From NCBI RefSeq assembly GCF_014281055.1, contig NZ_JACRSE010000004.1:124001-188000 (forward strand): a DNA stretch of 64,000 nucleotides, given 5' to 3'. A program made the position numbers and the translations under genes. Under the pieces are notes generated by a model. The model was given only the letters and a program-made list of their open reading frames with translations, searched no databases and was not told where the DNA came from. Positions 9,213-17,836 of this stretch are shown here, piece by piece. Numbering within the stretch: position 1 is the first letter of the stretch; the number at the start of each line of letters is the position of its first letter. Source of the stretch: Fluviispira vulneris. GTDB lineage: Bacteria > Bdellovibrionota_B > Oligoflexia > Silvanigrellales > Silvanigrellaceae.

Positions 9213-9632
9213 TTATTCGTCGTCACGGCCTCTACGAGCACCTAATGATTCAGATTCAGCTTTTTCACGAGCAGCTTCTGCAGCTCTTTGTGCAGCAGCT
9301 TCTGCTTGTTGCTGAAGCTCTAAACGACGATTTTCAACATTTACATTGTCTGCAAGTTTGATAACCATGGAACGAAGAACATTTTCTTCGAGTTTTAAAA
9401 CACGTTCAAGCTCGTGGATATTTGCTTGATTGGTCGCTACGTCATAAACGAAGTAGTTTCCACGATTTTGCTTATTAATTGGATAAGCAAGGCGGCGTAC
9501 ACCCCAAGTGTCTTTTTTGACAACTTGTCCACCGTCAGTTCCAATAATAGCCTCCCATTTGGAAACCATCTTGGATAGTTCAGCTTCAGGCAAATCAGCC
9601 TTTGCAATGATCATTGCTTCATATTCACGCAT
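9213..9632 (-). CDS. rpsF: 30S ribosomal protein S6
   Basis: S6 binds 16S rRNA with S18 in the platform. The 139-residue product starts MREYEAMIIAKADLPEAEL and carries WGVRRLAYPINKQNRGNYFVYDV and VLRSMVIKL, all classic S6. The start is ATG 9632, set by AAGGAG five bases upstream; the open frame continues 35 codons further back but has no family match there. The C-terminal tail is Ala/Glu/Arg-rich (QQQAEAAAQRAAEAAREKA), longer than minimal S6. First gene of the operon ending at rplI. Confidence 0.97.
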   Translation of the reverse strand: MREYEAMIIAKADLPEAELSKMVSKWEAIIGTDGGQVVKKDTWGVRRLAYPINKQNRGNYFVYDVATNQANIHELERVLKLEENVLRSMVIKLADNVNVENRRLELQQQAEAAAQRAAEAAREKAESESLGARRGRDDE

Positions 9633-9737
9633 AGAATTCTCCTTATGGATCGCGCAACTAAAACTTGAGCCCCAGACATGAGGAGCAAGGAGTTTGGTCG
9701 AAGTATCTCCCCTAACTTTATTTCTTACTTTTTTCAA

Positions 9738-10535
9738 GTCTATTTTGAATAGAGCATTATGTTTTGGATTTATTTCGACTTGATTTTATTTTAGCAATCT
9801 GGAAGTAGAAGCAAGTATTCGTGATATCATATCGTATCTAACTGAAGATATTCGTATTTTTCCTGATTTTGCTCAACGAACGAAAACGCTCCGTCTTGGA
9901 CTCATTGAAAGTAAAATTAATTTTAAAAATTGCGCCATGCTTTTTATATAGAAGAAAATTTACTAAATATATCAATATATTAAACAAATGAATAGCTGCG
10001 CTCTTGAACAAAACGAGGACACACTCTCGCTCCTTTTGGGACGAGTATTCATCACTCTAAACACCTACATTAAAAATCGTGTTCAACAACAGCATCTAGT
10101 GTATAGAGACAAAAATCGGTCTTGGCTTTTGGAAACTGAATGACTCTCGCAAACCTAATTCTCCCCCTTGAATACAAACTTCAATGTTTAGATATATGAA
10201 ATGTAAGGATTATATTTCTCAATCATAAGCTTTCATTTTTCATTTCCACGATTTGATTTTTGTTTTGTTACTTTTTAAACTCAATGAGCCTCTATAAGCT
10301 CAAATTAATGAAAGGATTTCCGAATGGTAACTATAAAATCAGAATTTATTAGAAAGCCAGTGGAAGAAAGAAAATTGGTATTAGAAAAAAATAACAAAAT
10401 TACATGTTGTGGTATCGACTTATGCCTTCATATGAAATGATATAGTATTCTTTTCTTAATATAACTCATCACAAGTAATATATAAATCATATATTCTATT
10501 ATCTTGACACGTTTATTATTTATTTAGAGATTAAA
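9738..10535. other. Gene-poor 800-bp region with ORF remnants
   Basis: No intact gene is recognised. A stop-bounded stretch at about 9795-9951 (+) reads IRDIISYLTEDIRIFPDFAQ and looks like part of a lost gene. A 51-codon frame at 9988-10143 (+, ATG start) spans the IS605-like end described separately. A 38-codon frame at 10324-10440 (+) has AAAGGA upstream of its ATG and could be a small gene or a truncation. The rest is AT-rich filler before the next gene. It reads as a decayed insertion site. Confidence 0.5.
10004..10045 (+). repeat. Solitary IS605-like end (42 bp)
   Basis: Matches the left-end region of the IS200/IS605 element at 44084-44125 in 34 of 42 positions without gaps, starting TTGAACA and ending in the hairpin CTCGCTCC-TTTT-GGGACGAG. 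No transposase gene is nearby, so it is probably the relic of a lost copy. Confidence 0.6.
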
Positions 10536-11000
10536 ATGTTAAAAAATATTAATTACAAAAGGAAAAGCCTTTCTGAAGTTTTAAAATATTATAATAAAAA
10601 AATAATTGAAAGATTCATCCAAGAAAATCCAAGCATAAGCTTTAAAGAATCTGAAGAAATTTTTACTGAAACATTAAAATGGCTTTCGCTTTACAATGAA
10701 TCTATTATTGATGAGAAAATAAATTTTAATCTATTTATATACTCAGACTCAATTATAATAGACGAAAAGTGGCATAATTTTATTTTATTTACTAAATATT
10801 ATCATTCCTTTTGTGAGGAATATTTTGGAAGATACATTCATCATATCCCCGTAATAGATAATGATAACAAAGATTCTGATATTGAAACAAAACTTTCTGA
10901 ATTATATGGCTATATATATGATAAACTAGGAGAAGAAACTCTAAACCTTTGGTTTAGAGAATTCCCAGAAAAATATAATCATAAAATCATCACTCATTAA
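10536..11000 (+). CDS. Small GRDP/DUF1399-like protein
   Basis: A 154-residue soluble protein. The central segment IIDEKWHNFILFTKYYHSFCEEYFGRYIHHIP matches the pattern of bacterial proteins related to glycine-rich-domain (GRDP, DUF1399) proteins, in which D-E-x-WH-x-FI and F-C-x-x-FG-x-x-HH-x-P are conserved (shown here in two parts: IIDEKWHNFILFT and FCEEYFGRYIHHIP). The His and Trp residues suggest a small ligand or metal site, but no activity is established. It is more AT-rich than the nuo genes beside it and stands alone after a decayed region, pointing to an accessory gene. Confidence 0.5.
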   Translation: MLKNINYKRKSLSEVLKYYNKKIIERFIQENPSISFKESEEIFTETLKWLSLYNESIIDEKINFNLFIYSDSIIIDEKWHNFILFTKYYHSFCEEYFGRYIHHIPVIDNDNKDSDIETKLSELYGYIYDKLGEETLNLWFREFPEKYNHKIITH

Positions 11001-11052
11001 AAAAGATATTAAAATTTAGAAGTCTATTTTTTGAAGGTAAATTATTTAAAAT

Positions 11053-11097
11053 AAGTATAATTAAACACAGAATGAATTACAGTATTTAATTATACTT
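11053..11097. terminator. Bidirectional stem-loop between nuoI and the GRDP-like gene
   Basis: A 13-bp perfect inverted repeat AAGTATAATTAAA/TTTAATTATACTT with a 19-nt loop lies between the convergent genes. It ends 7 bp from the nuoI stop. AT-rich, so a weak terminator at best. Confidence 0.5.
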
Positions 11098-11103
11098 TAA
11101 ATA

Positions 11104-11694
11104 TTAATGACCATCGCCAGAATGACGATGAATATTCGGCAGAGAACTTATAACAGAAGCATCTTTGGTATTTTCTTCTTTTTTCGAAACCTGTTTAGCT
11201 CCTACTTGTTTTTTTATTTCATCTCTATTTAATAAATAATCTTTGGTGTAAACCCACTTTTGTTCAGGTAAACCTGCCATAGAATATTCTGGTCCAAGTC
11301 GAATTGCATCAACAGGACATGCTTCTTCGCAAAAACCACAAAATACACAGCGCAAAATATCTATTTCAAAACGTACTGGATATTTTTCAATACCATTGTC
11401 TTTTGCTTGTCCCGCAACAATATTTATACATTGTGCAGGGCAATTGGTGGCACATAAAAAACAAGCTGTACAACGAACTTGTCCGTCTGGCCTTTTTGTT
11501 AAAAAATGCGCACCTTTAAAACGCTCAGAATACTTATATTCGACTTCTGGCCATTGAATCGTGACAGACTCTTCTAACTTAAAAAGCTGTTTTGCAAAAA
11601 CGGAAATTGTCTGTCCAAGACCAAGCAAAGTTGTAGACAAATAACCATTTTTTAGGCTTTTTTCTGGGTCTTTTGAAACGTTAATATATCCCAT
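11104..11694 (-). CDS. nuoI: NADH-quinone oxidoreductase subunit I
   Basis: Peripheral-arm subunit of Complex I that carries clusters N6a and N6b. Two 4Fe-4S motifs are visible: CTACFLCATNCP and CVFCGFCEEACP. The end is extended and polar, finishing HRHSGDGH, longer than minimal NuoI. ATG 11694 is preferred over the upstream TTG 11700 because GAGG stands 8 nt before it. It is the last gene of the nuoCD-E-F-G-I operon; nuoH, which normally lies between nuoG and nuoI, is not here. Confidence 0.95.
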   Translation of the reverse strand: MGYINVSKDPEKSLKNGYLSTTLLGLGQTISVFAKQLFKLEESVTIQWPEVEYKYSERFKGAHFLTKRPDGQVRCTACFLCATNCPAQCINIVAGQAKDNGIEKYPVRFEIDILRCVFCGFCEEACPVDAIRLGPEYSMAGLPEQKWVYTKDYLLNRDEIKKQVGAKQVSKKEENTKDASVISSLPNIHRHSGDGH

Positions 11695-11704
11695 TGTCAA
11701 TGCC

Positions 11705-13174
11705 TCACGCTTTCATTTCTGCAAAAATGTCTTCAATTCCCTTCATAGCAGGGAAAACAAGTGGATTCGCTTTTAGCTTTTGCGGAATTCCTTTAAAGTT
11801 GACAAAGGTTCCATTTTTTTCGGCAAAAACTTTTGTAGGAATCGTCAGTGAAAACTTTTTAGCGATTGGATTTAAGGTCGTACCAAAATAAACAACATTT
11901 GCCATTTCAGCAAAGCGCGAAACTTCTGTTGCAAATTGTGAATACGCTTTTTCGATTTCCGGTCCAAAAACGATAACCAATTCTGCGCTCGCAGAGGCAA
12001 GAGGAGAAAAATCCCCACTTAAATGAACAGCTTGAGCAGCTTTCTTTTCTAGAATTTGTGCAAGACCTTTTGAATTCGCATTGCGATCACCACGCATTAA
12101 TATTCCATCAAAATCGTCAACTCGTTCATTGCTATCACGCCAAACAAAAATATTTGGTAAACCACCTAAAATAGAACTGAGTGACGACAAAATATTTTCA
12201 TATTCTTCATTGGTGTACTGAGGAGTTAATACCAATGCCACTTTTGCTGCATTACCTTTAACTTTCTCAAGCTTTTGTTTTAATTCTTTACTGATTAAAT
12301 TCCAAGATAAATGCTTCCCTTGCATGATAGGTGCTGCAAGACGATTTGTGGCATTTAAATGTTCATACATTGTTCTGCCTTCATCACACATCCAATGGCC
12401 ATTTACTTCTAAATTTTTTCTTGGTTTTAAGCGATAATATTGTCTTTGGTTTTTATGCTCATATAAAGTAACGTTACAACCAGTAGAGCAGCCAGGACAA
12501 ATTGTTTTTGTTTCGTTAAGAAACCAAACACGACATTTAAAGCGAAAATCTTTTGCAGTAAATGCGCCCACAGGACAGATATCAACAATATTATAACTAT
12601 AATTGTGTTGGATTTTTCTATTTGGAAATGTACCAATCACTGAGTGATCACCACGGTTGAAAATACCGAGAGCGCTTGTTTTGGTGACTTCATCTTCAAA
12701 GCGCACACAACGTGAGCATAAAATACAACGTTCTGTATCAAGAACAAGATTGTCCCCAACATCGAGAGCTTTGGGTTTAAGTACTTTATCTTCATCCATT
12801 TGAGAAGAATAGCGCCCAACTTTCATATAATAATTTTGTAACTCACACTCACCGGCTTGATCACAGATAGGGCAATCGAGTGGGTGATTGATAAGATGGA
12901 ATTCAAGTGCCCATTTATGCGCATCTTTGACTTCATCGCTCACTGTGATGACTTTCATGCCTTCTGTGCATGCTGTATTGCACGCAATCTGTAGCTTGGG
13001 CATACCTTCAATTTTGACCATACAAAAGCGACAAACCCCTGCCACAGAAAGGCCGGGATGCCAACAAAATCTTGGAATTTCAACTCCTAAAATTTCTGTT
13101 GCTTCAATGATAGAAGTCCCTTTTGGAACAGTGACTTCCTTGCCATCAATTGTTAGCGTAACAGTTTCTGACAT
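11705..13174 (-). CDS. nuoG: NADH-quinone oxidoreductase subunit G (short form)
   Basis: Iron-sulfur subunit of the Complex I N-module. The N-terminal 2Fe-2S ferredoxin domain (FCWHPGLSVAGVCRFC, then ACNTAC), the His/Cys ligand cluster region (CPICDQAGECELQ), the N4-type region (CILCSRCVRFEDEV, DICPVGAF) and the Cys motif CPGCSTGCNV are all visible within about 250 residues. The molybdopterin-oxidoreductase-like part that follows is short, giving 489 residues compared with 680-900 in many bacteria. It lies 5 bp after nuoF and 10 bp before nuoI. Confidence 0.94.
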   Translation of the reverse strand: MSETVTLTIDGKEVTVPKGTSIIEATEILGVEIPRFCWHPGLSVAGVCRFCMVKIEGMPKLQIACNTACTEGMKVITVSDEVKDAHKWALEFHLINHPLDCPICDQAGECELQNYYMKVGRYSSQMDEDKVLKPKALDVGDNLVLDTERCILCSRCVRFEDEVTKTSALGIFNRGDHSVIGTFPNRKIQHNYSYNIVDICPVGAFTAKDFRFKCRVWFLNETKTICPGCSTGCNVTLYEHKNQRQYYRLKPRKNLEVNGHWMCDEGRTMYEHLNATNRLAAPIMQGKHLSWNLISKELKQKLEKVKGNAAKVALVLTPQYTNEEYENILSSLSSILGGLPNIFVWRDSNERVDDFDGILMRGDRNANSKGLAQILEKKAAQAVHLSGDFSPLASASAELVIVFGPEIEKAYSQFATEVSRFAEMANVVYFGTTLNPIAKKFSLTIPTKVFAEKNGTFVNFKGIPQKLKANPLVFPAMKGIEDIFAEMKA

Positions 13175-13179
13175 TTTTT

Positions 13180-14472
13180 TTACCCTTTAAGATATGGTTC
13201 GAATTCATGTGCAAATTTAGTAACAATGGCACGAGCAGGATCGGCAGCAGCGTCGGAAAGAACACAAATTGTTTTCCCACGCATGTTATTTGCAATTGAA
13301 TACATTCGATCCATATCCGTCTTTGTCCCTTTGCCCTTTAAAATATGTTTTGAAATTTTATACAGCCAACCCGTTCCTTCACGACAAGGTGTGCATTGCC
13401 CACAGGATTCATGCGCATAAAAATCCATTAAATTCTCAAGAACAGATACCATGCTGACATCTTCAGGTATGACAATGATAGCTCCGGAGCCAAGCATGGA
13501 GCCCGCTCCTGCAATGGCTTCATAGTCAAGAGTTAAGTTTTCACATTCTTTTGCTGTCAAAGCAGGAGCTGAGGAGCCCCCCGGAATAATTGCTTTTAGT
13601 TTTTTACCGCCAATGAGCCCCCCGCAGTCTTCGTTGATAAAGCGCATAAGAGGATAGCCTAAAGGAAGTTCATAGCAACCAGGTCTTGCGATAGGTCCAC
13701 TGACATTAAATAACTTTGTCCCTGGTGATTTTTCTGTACCAAACTTTTTATACGCATCTGGGCCGTTGTTAATAATCCATGGCACTACTGCTAAAGATTC
13801 AACGTTATTCACAACAGTCGGCTTGCCAAGATAACCTTTGATAGCTGGAAAAGGAGGCTTTAATTTGGGCTGGCCTTTTTTTCCTTCTAAAGAAGAAATA
13901 AGACCCGTTTCTTCACCACAGATATAAGCTCCTGCCCCTGAATAAACATCCATATGATGGGTGAAACCCGATCCCATGATGTTTTCTCCTAAGTAGCCTG
14001 CTGCGTAAGCTTCTTTAATAGCTTCTTGGCACCAACGGATTTCATTGTGGAATTCTCCACGAATATATATGTAACTTTTCTGTGCACCAATTGCATAAGA
14101 TGCAATTATTTTTCCTTCAACAAGAGAATGAGGTGTGACTTCAGAAATATAACAATCCTTATAAGTCCCAGGCTCACCTTCATCGAAGTTTGTAATCAGA
14201 TATTTTTCCCCTGGTCCTTTTGGCACAAAACTCCACTTAAGACCCGTAGGGAATCCTGCTCCACCGCGGCCCCGTAAACCCGATGCTTTCACAGTGTTTA
14301 TAACATCTTCTGAGCTCATTCCGCCTTTGAGAACTTTCTCGAGTGCTTTATAGCCATTGCTTTTTTCAATATATGTTTTGATATTTCTTGAATCAGGATG
14401 CCCTTCAAGACCAAGCAAAATACGAAATTCATCAGGTTTACGCCCTTGATATTCGTTCTTAATAACTGGCAT
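13180..14472 (-). CDS. nuoF: NADH-quinone oxidoreductase subunit F
   Basis: NADH- and FMN-binding subunit where electrons enter Complex I. The FMN/NADH glycine-rich loops GLRGRGGAGFPTGLKW and AYICGEETGLISSLEG are intact, and the N3 cluster motif CGQCTPCREGTGW is near residue 350. The 430-residue length is normal. The gene sits 9 bp after nuoE and 5 bp before nuoG, which implies tight coupling of the N-module genes. Confidence 0.97.
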   Translation of the reverse strand: MPVIKNEYQGRKPDEFRILLGLEGHPDSRNIKTYIEKSNGYKALEKVLKGGMSSEDVINTVKASGLRGRGGAGFPTGLKWSFVPKGPGEKYLITNFDEGEPGTYKDCYISEVTPHSLVEGKIIASYAIGAQKSYIYIRGEFHNEIRWCQEAIKEAYAAGYLGENIMGSGFTHHMDVYSGAGAYICGEETGLISSLEGKKGQPKLKPPFPAIKGYLGKPTVVNNVESLAVVPWIINNGPDAYKKFGTEKSPGTKLFNVSGPIARPGCYELPLGYPLMRFINEDCGGLIGGKKLKAIIPGGSSAPALTAKECENLTLDYEAIAGAGSMLGSGAIIVIPEDVSMVSVLENLMDFYAHESCGQCTPCREGTGWLYKISKHILKGKGTKTDMDRMYSIANNMRGKTICVLSDAAADPARAIVTKFAHEFEPYLKG

Positions 14473-14481
14473 GGAGTCTCC

Positions 14482-15012
14482 TTATTTTTGCGCTTTTGCA
14501 GCTAAATTAGCAGCACAAAGAACTGCTGCTTTTGGCAATTCTTTTGCACTGTACTCTTTTAAAAGTTGCAAAGCTTTCTCAGGTGTAACGTTGTTATGGC
14601 GATCTTTATTTATTAAAGTAGACGGTGCATATCCACACTGCCCTAAACACTCTACACCATGAATTTCAAATGGCAGCGGACGTCCTTCCTTTTCTGCTTT
14701 TTCTATTTCATGGCGTAAAGTTTTAATCGTATCGTTTGCGCCCATCAGCCAGCAAGAAATACTCTTACAAACTTCAAATCGGTAAGGCTTAGGCGGAGAT
14801 TTTCTATACATAGTATAGAAGGTCAGAACTTCTCTGACATCGACGGCAGAAAGGCCAAAGTTCTTTTCAAGCGCATCGATATCTTCATCTGAAATCCAGT
14901 CTTTTTCATCTTGAATCGCATGCAAAATAGGTAAAATACTCGAACGTTTTGTTTCGTAACGAGTTAGAAAACCTTCAATGGTTTTAGTAAGTTCTGGTGA
15001 AAAAATTGGCAT
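14482..15012 (-). CDS. nuoE: NADH-quinone oxidoreductase subunit E
   Basis: Thioredoxin-fold 2Fe-2S protein (cluster N1a) that partners NuoF. The four ligands lie in CKSISC and CLGQCGYAP, the standard C-x4-C...C-x3-C arrangement. The helical N-terminus (LTKTIEGFLTRYETKRSSIL) precedes the redox domain. It is 176 residues long. The first ATG is used. Twelve bases separate it from nuoCD upstream. Confidence 0.96.
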   Translation of the reverse strand: MPIFSPELTKTIEGFLTRYETKRSSILPILHAIQDEKDWISDEDIDALEKNFGLSAVDVREVLTFYTMYRKSPPKPYRFEVCKSISCWLMGANDTIKTLRHEIEKAEKEGRPLPFEIHGVECLGQCGYAPSTLINKDRHNNVTPEKALQLLKEYSAKELPKAAVLCAANLAAKAQK

Positions 15013-15024
15013 ATAGAGTGCCCC

Positions 15025-16728
15025 TTATCTATCGAGTTCGCCTGCAATGATATTGATACTTCCTAAAGCAGCAACAGCATCGGCGAGGAAATTTCCGCGC
15101 ACCATTTCTGGAAAACCACTTAACAGCGCAAAGCAAGGTGGACGGCATTTCACTCGATAAGGAGTGCCAGAGCCATCAGATATGACATAAAATCCAAGCT
15201 CACCATTGGCAGCTTCACTGCGGTGATAAACTTCACCTTTTGGTGGCTGAACACCTTTTATAATCAGCATAAAGTGATTCATTAATCCTTCAATATTCCC
15301 GTAAACATCCTTCTTACTTGGTAGAACTATGTTTTTATCGGGAACATTGATTGGTCCTCCAGGCATATTTGCAAGACACCAACGGAGAATTTTTATACTT
15401 TGACGCACTTCTTCCATGCGTACGAGGTAACGATCGTAGGTATCCCCATGCACACCGACAGGAACATCAAATTTGACCTGATCATAAAACCAGTAAGGTT
15501 CCTCTTTTCTAATATCATATTCATAGCCTGTTGCGCGCAAACAAGGTCCTGTATAGCCATATTGAACAGCAAGATCTTTCGGTAAAATACCTGAGCCCTT
15601 TGTCCGCTGTACAAATATTCTATTTGTCGTAACAAGACTTTCTATTTCGGCATGTCGTTTTTCAATTTTATCAATTACGCGGCTGCACTCTTCAAGCCAA
15701 CCTTCTGGAACTTCAAATCCCATTCCACCGATACGCATTAAAGAAACAGTTAATCTTGCACCACATAATTTTTCAAATAATGCATAAATTAATTCACGTT
15801 CTTCAAATAAATAAAAGAAACCTGTGATAGCGCCTAAGTCAACAAGATTTGCACCAATACAGACATAATGATCCATTATGCGTGAAAGTTCATCGATAAT
15901 CATGCGCATCATTTGTGCACGTTCTGGTACTTTAATTCCGATTAATTTTTCAACAGTTTCGCAAAAAGCACTGTTATTCATAGGTGCAGAACAGTAATTT
16001 AATCGATCTGTATATGGAATAATTTGATTATAATTATGATTTTCACACATTTTTTCAAAACAACGGTGCAAATATCCAATTTCAACATCCATTTCTTTAA
16101 TACGTTCGCCACCGTCAATAACGGACATAAAACGTAAAGTACCATGTGTTGCTGGATGGGCAGGACCAATATTAATCCACATGAGATCTTCATGATTGTA
16201 TTTTTTCATAAGACGTTCACGGTCTTTTTCAAAAATATTCTCAAGACCTTCGCCTTGCATTGCTTGATTGTGATCCGCAGCGTAATCCTTCCGCAGTGGA
16301 TGACCTTTAAATTCATTATGAGTTAAAATACGGCGTAAATCAGGATGTCCTGCGAATTCAATTCCGTACATATCCCATGCTTCACGCTCAAACCAATCCG
16401 CAGTTTTCCAAACTCTCATGATAGATGGAATAGATTCTTTTTCACCTACTTCACATTTTACTCTCAAGCGTCTGTTAGATTTAGGACATAATAAATGATA
16501 AACGACATCAAATCGTTTCTCACGTTCTGGCCAATCGACACCACAGAGGTCCATCATAAATTCAAATTTATGTTTGTCACGAAGACAAAGCATGACTTCA
16601 ACAATTTTATCTTTCGCAACCATTAATGTTTGTTCGTGCTGCATATGTGCACGTTCTTCAAACTTAAATTCATTTGCTGAAACGATATTCTTCACATCTT
16701 CAATAATCGTAGCGTAAAAAGCATCCAT
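15025..16728 (-). CDS. nuoCD: Fused NADH-quinone oxidoreductase subunits C/D
   Basis: A single 567-residue protein joins NuoC (about 1-165; signature [21 protein letters not shown] cut here as [15 protein letters not shown], and HPLRKDY) to NuoD (about 178-567; [26 protein letters not shown], ending IIAGELDR). The quinone-site His of NuoD (HPATHG) is present. Fused nuoCD occurs in gamma-proteobacteria and several other groups. It is the first gene of this operon in the window; nuoA and nuoB are not upstream, where an unrelated divergent gene begins. Confidence 0.97.
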   Translation of the reverse strand: MDAFYATIIEDVKNIVSANEFKFEERAHMQHEQTLMVAKDKIVEVMLCLRDKHKFEFMMDLCGVDWPEREKRFDVVYHLLCPKSNRRLRVKCEVGEKESIPSIMRVWKTADWFEREAWDMYGIEFAGHPDLRRILTHNEFKGHPLRKDYAADHNQAMQGEGLENIFEKDRERLMKKYNHEDLMWINIGPAHPATHGTLRFMSVIDGGERIKEMDVEIGYLHRCFEKMCENHNYNQIIPYTDRLNYCSAPMNNSAFCETVEKLIGIKVPERAQMMRMIIDELSRIMDHYVCIGANLVDLGAITGFFYLFEERELIYALFEKLCGARLTVSLMRIGGMGFEVPEGWLEECSRVIDKIEKRHAEIESLVTTNRIFVQRTKGSGILPKDLAVQYGYTGPCLRATGYEYDIRKEEPYWFYDQVKFDVPVGVHGDTYDRYLVRMEEVRQSIKILRWCLANMPGGPINVPDKNIVLPSKKDVYGNIEGLMNHFMLIIKGVQPPKGEVYHRSEAANGELGFYVISDGSGTPYRVKCRPPCFALLSGFPEMVRGNFLADAVAALGSINIIAGELDR

Positions 16729-16908
16729 CGCGGATATATCCTCCCCTGACGTGCTACATTTTCGGTGCCATAAGAATGCATCCCGAACAAGATGTCAACT
16801 TGCAAAACCCAGAATGTGAAATGCCTTGCTCAAATATAAAGATCAAATGACAAATCGGTTTCTGCAATATACAAATAAATTCTCTAAATGAGAAAGAAGG
16901 CGATCCTT

Positions 16909-17583
16909 ATGACCCAATTTTTAAGCATACATCAAAAAAATCCCGAAAAAAGACATATAAAAACTGCAACCGAAATTCTTGACAGCGGAGGAATTATACT
17001 TGCTCCGAGCGAAACGGGTTATTGTTTTATCGGCGATGCATCACGTGAATCAACTCATACCCGATTTTTGCAACTCCGTCCTGGACATCCTAAAAATAAA
17101 CCTTTTAGTTTATTGTGTAGAAATATTTCACAAGTCAGTCAAATGGCTAATTTAAGCACACAAATTTTTCGGATTGCCACTCGTGTCTGGCCTGGACCTT
17201 ATACCTTTATATTACAGTGTAATAAAAATACTCCAAAAATTGCAGCAGGTCCCAAACGAAAAACTGTCGGAATTCGCATATCAAGCCATCCTGTTCTCAT
17301 AAATATTCTTGAGGAATTTAAAAATCCTTTACTCATCACTAGCGTTACAGATGAAGACGAACTGATAGCTCAAGATTATTTTTCTGAAGAGAATCAGCAT
17401 GACTCTTGGTGGATTAATGTAATAGAAATATGCAAGCAAATGACTCATGGGAAAGTGGATCTTGCTCTCGAAAATGATGAAGTTGTTCCTATACATGTGT
17501 CAGCAGTCATCGATTTTTCAGGAAATGAACCCGTGGTTGTGCGTGATGGAGGATGGGATCTTGAAATATTGGGAATTGGTTAA
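16909..17583 (+). CDS. yciO: YciO/Sua5/YrdC-family protein
   Basis: Belongs to the Sua5/YrdC fold, whose enzymes make threonylcarbamoyl-AMP for tRNA t6A. The YciO branch is indicated by the start MTQFLSIHQKNPEKR and by GGIILAPSETGYCF, KPFSLLC, RVWPGPYTFIL and KTVGIRISSHPV. YciO itself has no firmly assigned essential role, so t6A synthesis should not be assumed. ATG 16909 is chosen over an in-frame ATG at 16888 because the family starts there and AAGG lies upstream. Divergent from nuoCD; followed by a strong terminator. Confidence 0.88.
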   Translation: MTQFLSIHQKNPEKRHIKTATEILDSGGIILAPSETGYCFIGDASRESTHTRFLQLRPGHPKNKPFSLLCRNISQVSQMANLSTQIFRIATRVWPGPYTFILQCNKNTPKIAAGPKRKTVGIRISSHPVLINILEEFKNPLLITSVTDEDELIAQDYFSEENQHDSWWINVIEICKQMTHGKVDLALENDEVVPIHVSAVIDFSGNEPVVVRDGGWDLEILGIG

Positions 17584-17623
17584 AAAATTTATTCCTAATT
17601 AATTATAGAGTCAATTTTTTCTC

Positions 17624-17656
17624 ACTTTATTGAGAACAATTCTCAATAAAGTTTTC
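17624..17656 (+). terminator. Terminator after the YciO-family gene
   Basis: Perfect 13-bp arms ACTTTATTGAGAA/TTCTCAATAAAGT with a 3-nt loop, then TTTTC. Lies 40 bp past the stop codon. Confidence 0.8.
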
Positions 17657-17836
17657 TCCCCTCTAATATCTGTTCAATTGTAAAAAGCGTAACTTAAAAA
17701 TTAAATAATAAATCAATCTCTTTCCTGAGTCAGCTCAAGAGCAATTGCAACATCCGAAAACATATTCAGAAAAACAATCGCATTTTGCGCTAAAATGCAT
17801 TATTTTAAAATACATTTTACAATAAGGAAAGTATAA

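Noticed and set aside
13226-13457. Plus-strand open frames across the nuo operon
   Set aside because: They are antisense to strongly conserved nuo genes and show no independent coding signal; the same applies to frames opposite hsdR, icmF and rplI.
17584-17836. Cobalamin riboswitch before eutB
   Set aside because: No B12-box-like conserved segment was found; only a terminator and a short GCATTTT/AAAATGC dyad at 17780-17798 are present.
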